8,046 nt of DNA from DAIDKA01 sp035485475. GTDB lineage: Bacteria; Pseudomonadota; Gammaproteobacteria; Steroidobacterales; Steroidobacteraceae. Shown piece after piece: positions 1-6,591 of the stretch. A program made the translations under genes and the position numbers. Where the stretch lies: assembly GCA_035485475.1 (NCBI GenBank), contig DATHOA010000045.1, forward strand, positions 1-8,046, written 5' to 3'. Each line of letters opens with the position of its first letter. Position 1 is the first letter of the stretch. Below the pieces are notes generated by a model, which was not told where the DNA came from, made no database searches, and saw only the letters and a program-made list of their open reading frames with translations.

Positions 1-1
1 C

Positions 2-154
2 ATCCCGAAGGGCCACACTGGACCTGCCGAAGAGATGTTTGAAGCGGTGAACGCCGGATGGATGGACCTCGGAGTCGAGGGTACGGAGCACGTAGCGGGT
101 ACGACATCCGCACGCGACGTGTTCGCGGCGGCCCAGAAGGCTGTGACGGCGTGA
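2..154 (+). CDS. C-terminal end of an unrecognised protein (partial, 5' end outside window)
   Basis: An open frame enters from the left edge and runs 50 codons to a TGA at 152-154. The fragment begins IPKGHTGPAEEMFEAVNAGW and ends in an alanine-rich, probably helical tail (DVFAAAQKAVTA). The residue mix looks like a soluble globular protein: it has no cysteine, no transmembrane stretch and no repeat. I do not recognise the family. It is the only gene-like frame on the plus strand that is not antisense to a better-supported gene. It converges on ank1 with 27 bp between the two stop codons. No rho-independent terminator with a T-run is visible in those 27 bp, so any terminator is weak, Rho-dependent or inside the neighbouring coding sequence. 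Confidence is limited because only 50 residues are present. Confidence 0.55.
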   Translation: MPKGHTGPAEEMFEAVNAGWMDLGVEGTEHVAGTTSARDVFAAAQKAVTA

Positions 155-181
155 ACCGCGACGCCCTGGATCTCCCCCGTG

Positions 182-1711
182 TCAGAGCAACTGATTTGCC
201 GGCCTCACCGGCGGCAGCTCCGCGGTCTTGGCGCCGCTTGCCGCCAGCTGCTGCAGCAATGCGGCACTGTCCTCGTGGACGACCTTGCCCGAGCCGCCGC
301 GGCCGTGGCCCTCGGCCAGGCCCATCGCCATGTCCACCGCAGTGTGCGCATGTACGTCCCTGATGCGCAGATCGGCGCCATGGCCCACGAGATTCTTGAT
401 CACTTCATTCCAGCCCCAGTACGCGGCTCCGTACAGGGCCGATTGGCCCCGGTCATCGATGACGTTGACGTCCGCCCCTGCTGCGACCAGCAGGTCGATG
501 GTCGCGATCGCATCCTTCTCCGTGACGTACTTGCCGCGCGTATCGATTTCATTGGAGCGCAGCCCGGCCGCGGCCATCAGCGGCGTGACCCCCAGGCTGT
601 TCGCGAGGTCGACCTTCGCGCCATGTGCCAGCAGCAGCTTTACCGCCGCCACATCACCGGCCTTGGCGGCACGCAGGAGCGGTGTCGTGCCGATCGTCAG
701 CAACAGGTCCGCGCCGCGATCCGATCCGATCTGGCGAAACGGCGGGAACAGCTTCAGTTGCGCATTCGGGTTCACACCGGCATTGAGCAGCAGCTCGATC
801 ATTTGCTGGCTGGTCGTCGTATCCAGTGACGGGTGGTCGGACCGGCCGCCGTATGGCAAGGTATTCAGGTCGACGGCGGCGTACAGCGGCGTGCGGCCCC
901 ACCAGTCCCAGTGATTCGGATTCGCGCCCACCTTCATCAGGTAAACCGCCACGTCGAAGTGGAAATTCTCGGTCGCGATCAGGAGCGGCGAGATGCCGTC
1001 CGGGTCGCTCAGGTTCGGATCCGCCTTGGCCTTGATCAATGCCTGCACGCATTCCATGCAGCCCTGGCGCGCGGCATAGAGGAGCGGCGTGAGACCGCCC
1101 GGTGCTCGCCACGCAATGCGCGGTTCGGCGCTCACCTGGCGCAGGTCATGATCGATCTTCGTCGGCATGTTCGCATCGGCGCGATGGCGCAACAGCTCCC
1201 GCACCATCTCCGGCTGGCTCTCCGCGCTCGCGAAATGCAATGCCGTCTGGCCGCGTAGCTTTTCGGTCGCATCCACGTGCGCGCCATGCCCCAGCAGCAG
1301 CTCCGCGGCTTTGACGTTGCTGGTGTGGGCCACGACCATCAGTGCCGTCTGGCCATCCGCATTGGCCGAATCCGGGTCCGCGCCTGCCTTGAGCAGCAGC
1401 TGCATTAGCGCCGGATCCCCGTACGCCGCGGCCTCCGACATGGGCGTCGCGCCGTATTTGTTGGCGGTTTTTGCATCCGCATGCGCCTTGAGCAGGCGCT
1501 CGACCAGCACGCGATCGTCGCGATGCGCGGCCCATAGCAGCGCGGTGGAACCATCATCCGCCGCACCGTTCACATCGGCACCATGGTCGATGAGTGCCAG
1601 CGCCGCTTGCGTCTGGCCGCTCATCGCCAGGTCCACCAGCGCCGGATCGCTGCTTGCGGCCAGTACGGGGCCTGCGACCGTGAGTAGTGCGAGACCAAGC
1701 CAGGATTGCAT
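182..1711 (-). CDS. Exported ankyrin-repeat protein (ank1)
   Basis: This 509-residue protein opens with a Sec signal peptide (short n-region, hydrophobic LGLALLTVAGPVLA, likely cleavage after VLA at about residue 18), so the mature protein should be periplasmic. About ten ankyrin repeats follow from residue 21 to about 453. They show the usual TALxxAA, LLLxxGAxxD and GxTPL patterns, for example at 54-86, 87-119, 120-152, 206-237, 239-270 and 341-372. Irregular inserts lie near residues 186-205, 281-301, 318-340 and 383-399. C218 and C221 form a CxxC pair that also occurs in ank2. The C-terminus is not repeat-like. ATG 1711 was chosen over the longer frame to 1855 because it starts the signal peptide, has GGAG 8 nt upstream and lies 2 bp after the DUF1552 stop. 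Ankyrin arrays bind proteins; no enzymatic motif is visible, so a binding or scaffold role is inferred. Confidence 0.93.
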   Translation of the reverse strand: MQSWLGLALLTVAGPVLAASSDPALVDLAMSGQTQAALALIDHGADVNGAADDGSTALLWAAHRDDRVLVERLLKAHADAKTANKYGATPMSEAAAYGDPALMQLLLKAGADPDSANADGQTALMVVAHTSNVKAAELLLGHGAHVDATEKLRGQTALHFASAESQPEMVRELLRHRADANMPTKIDHDLRQVSAEPRIAWRAPGGLTPLLYAARQGCMECVQALIKAKADPNLSDPDGISPLLIATENFHFDVAVYLMKVGANPNHWDWWGRTPLYAAVDLNTLPYGGRSDHPSLDTTTSQQMIELLLNAGVNPNAQLKLFPPFRQIGSDRGADLLLTIGTTPLLRAAKAGDVAAVKLLLAHGAKVDLANSLGVTPLMAAAGLRSNEIDTRGKYVTEKDAIATIDLLVAAGADVNVIDDRGQSALYGAAYWGWNEVIKNLVGHGADLRIRDVHAHTAVDMAMGLAEGHGRGGSGKVVHEDSAALLQQLAASGAKTAELPPVRPANQLL

Positions 1712-1713
1712 CG

Positions 1714-3036
1714 CTAGATCTCCGTGATTTCGCCGGTGCTGTCGCCGACCTTGTCCTGCTGAATTCCGGCGCGGCGCAACATGGTGAGGAGCACGTTGGC
1801 GAGTGGCGTGTGGTCCGGATAGCGCAGGTGCTGACCGCCCTTGATCTTGCCGCATGCCCCGCCGACCAGCGCCGTGGGCAGCGGATACTGATCATGTGCG
1901 TTGCTGTTGCTCATGTTGCTGCCGTACAGAATCATCGCGTGGTCGTACAGCGAGCCATCGCCATCGGGGGTGTCCGCAAGACGCTTGAGGAACGCGGCCA
2001 GTTTCTGCGTGTGATACGTCTGGATCTTGATCAGCTTCTCGATCTTCGTCGGATCACCCTGATGGTGCGAAATCGGATGGAACGCGTCCGGCACGCCGAT
2101 GAACGGATAGGTCATGCTGCTTACTTCATGCGCCATCGTCATGGACGCGATGTGCGTGAGGTTCGCCTGGAATGCGAGCGCGATCATATCGAACATCAGC
2201 GCCTGCTGCTCCGGGAACTGTTCCGGAATGCCCAGCGGCACCGCCGGCAGCTTCAGATGCGACAGGTCCTGGCTCTCCATTTTCTGCACGCGCCGCTCGA
2301 CCTCCCGCACGCTCTCCAGGTAGTCGCTCAAGACCACCCGGTCGGCGGGACCCAGATCCTTGCGCATGGACTCCGCATCCGCGGCCACCATGTCCAGCAC
2401 GCTGTCGTAGCGCTTGCCGAGCGCCGAACGCTCGGCCGGCGTATCGCCGCGGCCAAAGAGGCGTTGGAAAAGATTGCGCGGGTTGTACTCCATCGGCAGC
2501 GGTGTGGTCGGCGTACGAAAGGAAATCGTCCCCGAGAAGCTGCAGCCGTAGGCGCGATCGCAGACACCGCCGCCGCCATCCTGCTCCGTGGCGACTTCCA
2601 GTGACGGGAGCGGCGTGTCCTGGCCCAGATGCTGCGCCGCGATCTGATCCACCGTGACGCCGCCGATCGGATCCTGGCTCTCTTTCGGATGCACGCACGA
2701 CAACCACGTGCCCGGCACGATGGCGTGCACCGCGGCACTCTCCGCCGGCCGGTTGCCCAGATTGCTGATCACCACCAGCTCTTTCTGGTACGGCCCGAGC
2801 GCTTCCAGGATCGGCGACAGTTTGAAGTCGCGGCCGACTCCGCTGGGTGTCCACTTATCCATGATCGCGCCATGCGGGAAATAGATGAACGCCATTTTCA
2901 TCTTCGGCGCCGCCGCGGTCTGCGCCAAGGCGACCGTGGCCGGGATCATCGCATCCAGCAGCGGCAGCGCTATGACGGCACCGACACCGCGCAGCACGGT
3001 GCGGCGCGACAAGTGTTTCTTGGTCAGGAATATCAT
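1714..3036 (-). CDS. DUF1552 family protein, Tat-exported
   Basis: This 440-residue protein is a full-length member of the DUF1552 family, whose biochemical role is not established. The N-terminus carries a twin-arginine signal: SRRTVLRG at 10-17, then a hydrophobic stretch (GVGAVIALPLLDAMI) and an ALA-Q cleavage-like site near residue 38. Family-typical segments follow: MAFIYFPHGAIMDKW at 48-62, GNRPAES with a downstream VHAIVPGTWL at 95-112, MTMAHE at 299-304, a His-rich FHPISHHQGD at 319-328 and ILYGSNMSNSNAHD at 369-382. The recurring His, Asp and Asn residues in the C-terminal half could form a metal or substrate site, but that is inference. ATG 3036 has AGAGG 7 nt upstream (3044-3048). 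The gene follows the cytochrome by 19 bp and precedes ank1 by 2 bp. DUF1552 and DUF1592 genes are commonly adjacent, which suggests joint action. Tat export implies folding in the cytoplasm. Confidence 0.93.
   Translation of the reverse strand: MIFLTKKHLSRRTVLRGVGAVIALPLLDAMIPATVALAQTAAAPKMKMAFIYFPHGAIMDKWTPSGVGRDFKLSPILEALGPYQKELVVISNLGNRPAESAAVHAIVPGTWLSCVHPKESQDPIGGVTVDQIAAQHLGQDTPLPSLEVATEQDGGGGVCDRAYGCSFSGTISFRTPTTPLPMEYNPRNLFQRLFGRGDTPAERSALGKRYDSVLDMVAADAESMRKDLGPADRVVLSDYLESVREVERRVQKMESQDLSHLKLPAVPLGIPEQFPEQQALMFDMIALAFQANLTHIASMTMAHEVSSMTYPFIGVPDAFHPISHHQGDPTKIEKLIKIQTYHTQKLAAFLKRLADTPDGDGSLYDHAMILYGSNMSNSNAHDQYPLPTALVGGACGKIKGGQHLRYPDHTPLANVLLTMLRRAGIQQDKVGDSTGEITEI
1720..1723 (-). 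promoter_or_regulatory. Shine-Dalgarno site of ank1
   Basis: The minus strand reads GGAG here, 8 nt before ATG 1711. The site lies inside the last codons of the DUF1552 gene, whose stop is at 1714-1716. This supports the short, signal-peptide-bearing start and suggests translational coupling of the two genes. Confidence 0.7.
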
Positions 3037-3055
3037 TGCAAAACCTCTGGCTTGC

Positions 3056-5452
3056 TCAGTGCGGCACTGAAACCTGAGTAACTTTCACGTCCGACTGGCC
3101 CGCACCCTGGGGCGCAGGCATTTCCTTCATCTGGAATGCAGGGCTGGCGACAATGCCGAGCAGGATCGCCGAGAAGTGATCGTGATCAGCGGCCGCATCG
3201 CGGACTATTCTTCGCACGGTCGGCATGTCGTGATAGTCCAGCGTTCGGCCCAGCGCATAGGCCATCAGGTTGCGCGTCAGCGTCTGCACGAACTGTTGCG
3301 GACGCGCCAGCAGGGCCTTGCGCAGGTCATCCGGACCTTTGACGGGTGTGCCGTCCGCCATCTTTCCTGAGGCATCGATGGCGGTCCCGGTGTCATAGTC
3401 CTTGGCGCGCCACTGGCCCACGGCATCGAAGTTCTCCAACGACAATCCCATCGGATCCATGATGCCGTGACAGGCATTGCACGAGGGCTGCGAGCGGTGC
3501 TTTTCCATGCGCTCACGCACCGTCAGGGGCCTCGCGCCCGGAATGTTTTCAACCAGCGCCGGAATCGCCGGGGGCGGCGCATGCGGCGGCGTGCCGCGGA
3601 TCGACTCGAGCACCCACGCGCCGCGCAGCACCGGGGCGGTACGATTGGCGTAGGACGTGCCCATCAGAATCGCGCCCTTGCCCAGCAATCCCCAGCGCCG
3701 CGAATCCGTCAGCGTCACCTGGCGGAAGTCGCTGCCCAGCACATCGGGCACTCCATAGTGCAGCGCCAGGCGGCCGTTGACGAAGGTGTAGTTGGCACTG
3801 AGCAGATCGAGCACGTCGTGGTCCTGCAGCAGCACGCTGCCCAGGAACAGCTCCATCTCCTTCTTGAAGGCATGGCGCAGATCCTCATCGAAGGCCGGAT
3901 ACGCGGCCTGATCCGGATTGATGCGATCCATGTCGTCGACTTTCAGCCACTGGAACGCAAAATTGGTGACCAGGGCATTGGCACGCGGGTCGGCCAGCAT
4001 GCGCTTGACCTGGGTCGAGAGGACCTGCGGCTCGTGCAGCTGATTGGCGATGGCCAGGTCCAGCAGCTTGTCGTCCGGTCCCTCACTCCACAAGAAGAAG
4101 GACAGGCGCGAGGCCAGCTCCAGGTCACTGATATGGAAGCTCGCCCCGGGCTGCAGATCGCGCGGCACGCGCTCCATCCGATACAGGAACTTCGGGCTCG
4201 ACAGTACCGCGACCAGTGCATTCTCGACGCCCGTATCAAAGCTCGTACCCTGACGACCGTCCTGGAAGAAGCGCAGCGCCGGTGCCATATCCGCGTCCGT
4301 CACCGGACGCCGGAAGGCGACCCGTTCCAGATTCGCGATGATCTGCCTGGCGCAGGGCAGCTCCGCGCCTTCGTTGGCCGGGTGACAGACGAAGATCTTG
4401 TGGCGACTGGGTGTATCGCTGACGCCGGTCGGATCGAACGGGCCCGTGATCTGCAGGCCCGCGGCCCGCTCTGCGAATCCGCCGAAGCCGCCGCCGGCCG
4501 GATCCAGCGGCTGCAGCCAGTCATCGGATTCGGGCTGCTCATGCTGCACGAAGGCGACCGCAATATCGTGCGGGCCCGCGCTCACATGCACTCGCAGGGG
4601 TTGATTGCGCCGGGCCCGGGCCCCCGGCCCCGGGGCACCGGCTGGCGGCGGCCCCGCAGCGCCGGGCGCCGGGCCGCCCGCGTTCTGCTGGGATACCTGC
4701 CTGCCGTCGATGAGCAGCATCGCGGCGCCACCGCCACCACCACGGCCGCCGCCCCCTAAGTCGAACTCATAGTCACCATCGGCCGGAAAGTCGTGGCGCA
4801 CCAGCATGCCGTGGGTTCCCAGCGGCAGACCTTCGATATGGGAAGCCTGGCTTTCACGCGAGGCGCGCAGGATCGCAATGCTCTTGTGGGCCTGCGGATT
4901 GCCCATCGCCAGGGCCGCGACGCTCGATGCCGCGGAAATGTATTGGTCCAGAAATGTCGGCGAGACTTTCAGCACATTGGCGATGTCATCGAAGCCATCG
5001 CTCATCGTGTCCTTGGGCAACAATGACTCCACGTCCACCGTGACGCCCAGTAACTCCTGGACCGAGCGTGCGTACTCGGTGCGGTTCAATCGATGCAGCG
5101 TCACGTAGCCCGGATCCGGATGCGCGGCATCCGCCGCATCGAGCCTGGTCTGCAGCCAGGACACGAACGAGTCGATGCGCGCCTGGGGGGGCTGCTTTTC
5201 GCCCGGCGGGGGCATGAGGCGACCCTGTAGCTTGGTGACTGCTTCTTCCCAGACCTTCCCGTCCTGGGGAATATCCTCCGGGTGCATGGTGTCGAACGCG
5301 ACACTGCCCGCCCAGTCGTTCGCGTTATGGCATTTCTCGCAATAGTCGCCGAGCAGCTGCCACTTCTCGTGCGCCGCGTCCGCCGCGTTGACCGCGGTGC
5401 TGGCGGCCAGTGCGACGATGACGGGCGCGATGAGCTTCGCGATTGCTTTCAT
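3056..5452 (-). CDS. DUF1592-type exported cytochrome-like protein with two CxxCH heme motifs
   Basis: This 798-residue protein has a Sec signal peptide (MKAIAKLIAPVIVALAASTA, cleavage likely after VNA at 23). A cytochrome-c-like region follows, with heme-binding CEKCH at 38-42 and a candidate distal Met in RLMPPPGE (M80). A DUF1587-like segment is marked by HRLNRTEY at 120-127 and SDGFDD at 151-156. A Gly- and Pro-rich stretch (about 233-283) sits within a beta-rich, possibly carbohydrate-binding-like, section. DUF1595-like (C356, C367, RVAFRRPVT), DUF1592-like (SSPKFLYRME, LASRLSFFLWSEGPDD, FAFQWL) and DUF1588-like (GLLGKGAILMGTSYANRTAP) parts follow. The second heme motif, CNACH at 658-662, is followed by GIMDPMGLSLENFDAVG. 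A DUF1585-like tail (LTRNLMAYALGRTLDY, ILLGIVASPAFQMK) closes it. Each motif should bind heme c covalently, implying periplasmic electron transfer; the substrate is unknown. The start lies 2 bp after the MBL stop with AAAGGAG 10 nt upstream. Confidence 0.93.
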   Translation of the reverse strand: MKAIAKLIAPVIVALAASTAVNAADAAHEKWQLLGDYCEKCHNANDWAGSVAFDTMHPEDIPQDGKVWEEAVTKLQGRLMPPPGEKQPPQARIDSFVSWLQTRLDAADAAHPDPGYVTLHRLNRTEYARSVQELLGVTVDVESLLPKDTMSDGFDDIANVLKVSPTFLDQYISAASSVAALAMGNPQAHKSIAILRASRESQASHIEGLPLGTHGMLVRHDFPADGDYEFDLGGGGRGGGGGAAMLLIDGRQVSQQNAGGPAPGAAGPPPAGAPGPGARARRNQPLRVHVSAGPHDIAVAFVQHEQPESDDWLQPLDPAGGGFGGFAERAAGLQITGPFDPTGVSDTPSRHKIFVCHPANEGAELPCARQIIANLERVAFRRPVTDADMAPALRFFQDGRQGTSFDTGVENALVAVLSSPKFLYRMERVPRDLQPGASFHISDLELASRLSFFLWSEGPDDKLLDLAIANQLHEPQVLSTQVKRMLADPRANALVTNFAFQWLKVDDMDRINPDQAAYPAFDEDLRHAFKKEMELFLGSVLLQDHDVLDLLSANYTFVNGRLALHYGVPDVLGSDFRQVTLTDSRRWGLLGKGAILMGTSYANRTAPVLRGAWVLESIRGTPPHAPPPAIPALVENIPGARPLTVRERMEKHRSQPSCNACHGIMDPMGLSLENFDAVGQWRAKDYDTGTAIDASGKMADGTPVKGPDDLRKALLARPQQFVQTLTRNLMAYALGRTLDYHDMPTVRRIVRDAAADHDHFSAILLGIVASPAFQMKEMPAPQGAGQSDVKVTQVSVPH

Positions 5453-5454
5453 GA

Positions 5455-6408
5455 CTACACGACTCCTTTACCCAGGAAGTCGGCGATATGACCGTAGATG
5501 CCCTGGTAGGCACTCGTGATGAACTGTTGCGGATCGCCCCACTTTGCATCGAAGTCGGCGCTCGCCTTGGCGGCCAGGATTTCACTCGCCGTCATGCCCT
5601 TGCGCATGAGGGCCCACACCTTGTCGTGCATGGCCGCCAGCATGTCGTGCTCGGCTTTCAGATCCGCGCGGGTCTGAACCGGACCCGTACCGGGAATGAT
5701 GCGCGTCTGATCGTTGCTCAGATCGAGCAGCTTCTGCGTCGCATCCCGCATACCCATGATCCAGCCGCCCGTGCAGTAGTCGAGTACCGGGTAGCGAGCC
5801 ACCGCCAGCACACCCCCCGCGATCAGCACATTCTGGCCGCGCAGATAGACGTAGATGTCGCCATCCGTGTGCGCCTGGCCGAGCCAGCCGTACTCGATCG
5901 ACTCCGTGCCGACGGTGAGCTGGTTGGTCTTCGTATAGAACGTGCTCGTCGGGAGTGCCTGCGGCGGTCGTGGCTTATAGGTGCGGTTTTCCCACTCTTC
6001 GATGACCTCGGTGGTCAGCCACAGGCGCGTGTTCTCGTGCGCGATGATCTGCGCGCCCGCCTTGCGCAGCATCTCATTGCCGCCGGTGTGTTCCCAGTGC
6101 CAATGGGTATTGAAGACCGTGCGGATGTTTTTGCCGCCGGGCAACGCCGCCAGCACCTTGAGCAGGGCTGCCGAGTGCTCGGGCGCGCCGCTGTCGATGA
6201 CCGTCAGACCGTCCGGGGTGCTCAGCGCCACCACATTGCCGCCGAGGCCGCGGATGAGCGTCACATTGGCCGTGACCTGACTTAATGTTGGCGCACTCGA
6301 CGTCGGCACAGGGCCGCCCGCGAAGGCCTGGCGCGCGACCATCCCCGACAGTGCCTGGGCGGCGATCCCGCCTGCCAGCTGTTTCAAGACCTGCCTGCGG
6401 CCGGGCAT
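5455..6408 (-). CDS. Tat-exported metallo-beta-lactamase-fold protein with altered metal ligands
   Basis: This 317-residue protein has a short twin-arginine signal (GRRQVLKQLAGG at 3-14, hydrophobic stretch, AFA near 28-30). The metallo-beta-lactamase fold is marked by LTVIDSGAPEHS at 68-79, NTHWHWEHTGGNE at 100-112, a later GQAHTDGD with H180, and IIPGTGPVQTRADL at 237-250. The usual HxHxDH reads H102-W-H104-W-E106-H107, so Asp is replaced by Glu. The bridging Asp after the AG strand appears as G199, and the His of the usual GHG motif is T241. The fold call is firm; hydrolase activity is not assured. Family members hydrolyse beta-lactams, thioesters, lactones and similar esters, or act as redox or accessory proteins, so no substrate is assigned. 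The gene heads the four-gene block, 2 bp before the cytochrome gene. ATG 6408 has AAGG 6 nt upstream (6415-6418) and begins directly at the Tat signal. Confidence 0.9.
   Translation of the reverse strand: MPGRRQVLKQLAGGIAAQALSGMVARQAFAGGPVPTSSAPTLSQVTANVTLIRGLGGNVVALSTPDGLTVIDSGAPEHSAALLKVLAALPGGKNIRTVFNTHWHWEHTGGNEMLRKAGAQIIAHENTRLWLTTEVIEEWENRTYKPRPPQALPTSTFYTKTNQLTVGTESIEYGWLGQAHTDGDIYVYLRGQNVLIAGGVLAVARYPVLDYCTGGWIMGMRDATQKLLDLSNDQTRIIPGTGPVQTRADLKAEHDMLAAMHDKVWALMRKGMTASEILAAKASADFDAKWGDPQQFITSAYQGIYGHIADFLGKGVV
5463..5469 (-). promoter_or_regulatory. Shine-Dalgarno site of the DUF1592 cytochrome gene
   Basis: The minus strand reads AAAGGAG, 10 nt before ATG 5452. It is the strongest ribosome-binding site in the block. 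It is embedded in the last codons of the MBL-fold gene (stop 5455-5457), which indicates coupled translation and confirms the chosen start. Confidence 0.7.
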
Positions 6409-6454
6409 AGTTCGCCTTGTCCTTAAGATTTGGCCAGGAGCAGATTTACTCTGG

Positions 6455-6473
6455 CGTGTGGGAGTATCACACG
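6455..6473. promoter_or_regulatory. Inverted repeat CGTGTG-N7-CACACG overlapping the putative -10
   Basis: A perfect 6-bp dyad with a 7-bp spacer covers the proposed -10 element. Its size and position resemble an operator for a dimeric repressor, which would block RNA polymerase. No regulator gene lies in the window, so the binding protein is unknown. It could instead form a small hairpin at the very start of the transcript. Confidence 0.35.
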
Positions 6474-6490
6474 GGCGCCGAACCGGTCAA
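6463..6490 (-). promoter_or_regulatory. Putative sigma-70-like promoter of the MBL-cytochrome-DUF1552-ank1 block
   Basis: On the minus strand TTGACC (6490-6485) is followed after 16 nt by GATACT (6468-6463), preceded by TGT as in an extended -10. The matches are 5 of 6 and 4 of 6 to the E. coli consensus. Transcription would start near 6456, leaving a leader of about 48 nt before ATG 6408. The position, in the only sizeable gap between minus-strand genes, is what one would expect. The call rests on pattern match alone, and the organism's consensus is unknown. Confidence 0.4.
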
Positions 6491-6568
6491 CGCGGTCGTC
6501 TCAGGACGCCTCTGGACAGTACAGACCGCATGCAGGGCAGCCTGAAATGGGCGCCGTTTTGGGATCCC

Positions 6569-6591
6569 ATGAGCCGCAGGGGCTCATTTTT
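6569..6591 (+). terminator. Terminator-like hairpin with T-run, reading on the plus strand
   Basis: ATGAGCC and GGCTCAT form a perfect 7-bp stem around the loop GCAGG, and the T-run TTTTT spans 6587-6591. This has the form of a rho-independent terminator for plus-strand transcription. The VOC stop codon (6584-6586) lies inside the stem. On the minus strand the stem is followed by GGGATCCC rather than U residues, so it would be a poor terminator for the ank2-VOC transcript. It may instead protect that transcript's 3' end or stop antisense transcription. Confidence 0.4.

Noticed and set aside
198..212. GCCGG-CCTCA-CCGGC hairpin near the end of ank1, considered as a terminator for the left-edge gene
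   Set aside because: The stem is only 5 bp, has no T-run on either strand and lies in coding sequence. Chance GC-rich pairing is more likely.
1049..1060. CxxC of ank1 as a heme c site
   Set aside because: The residue after the second Cys is Val (Ala in ank2), not His, so covalent heme c binding is not expected.
182..1711. Ankyrin-coding DNA as a tandem DNA repeat or CRISPR-like array
   Set aside because: The periodicity of about 99 bp is at the protein level. The nucleotide units are diverged and in frame, without identical direct repeats or uniform spacers.
1712..1855. A 48-codon N-terminal extension of ank1
   Set aside because: It overlaps the DUF1552 gene by more than 140 bp, reads as Arg/His-rich noise and would bury the signal peptide. 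ATG 1711 has a good Shine-Dalgarno site.
3467..4759. A 430-codon plus-strand open frame opposite the cytochrome gene
   Set aside because: It is antisense to a gene with clear domains and heme motifs. Its translation is rich in Arg, His and Gln with no recognisable domain, as expected of an antisense frame in high-GC DNA. The long plus-strand frames at 1687-2604, 5488-6285 and 6951-7736 are rejected for the same reason.
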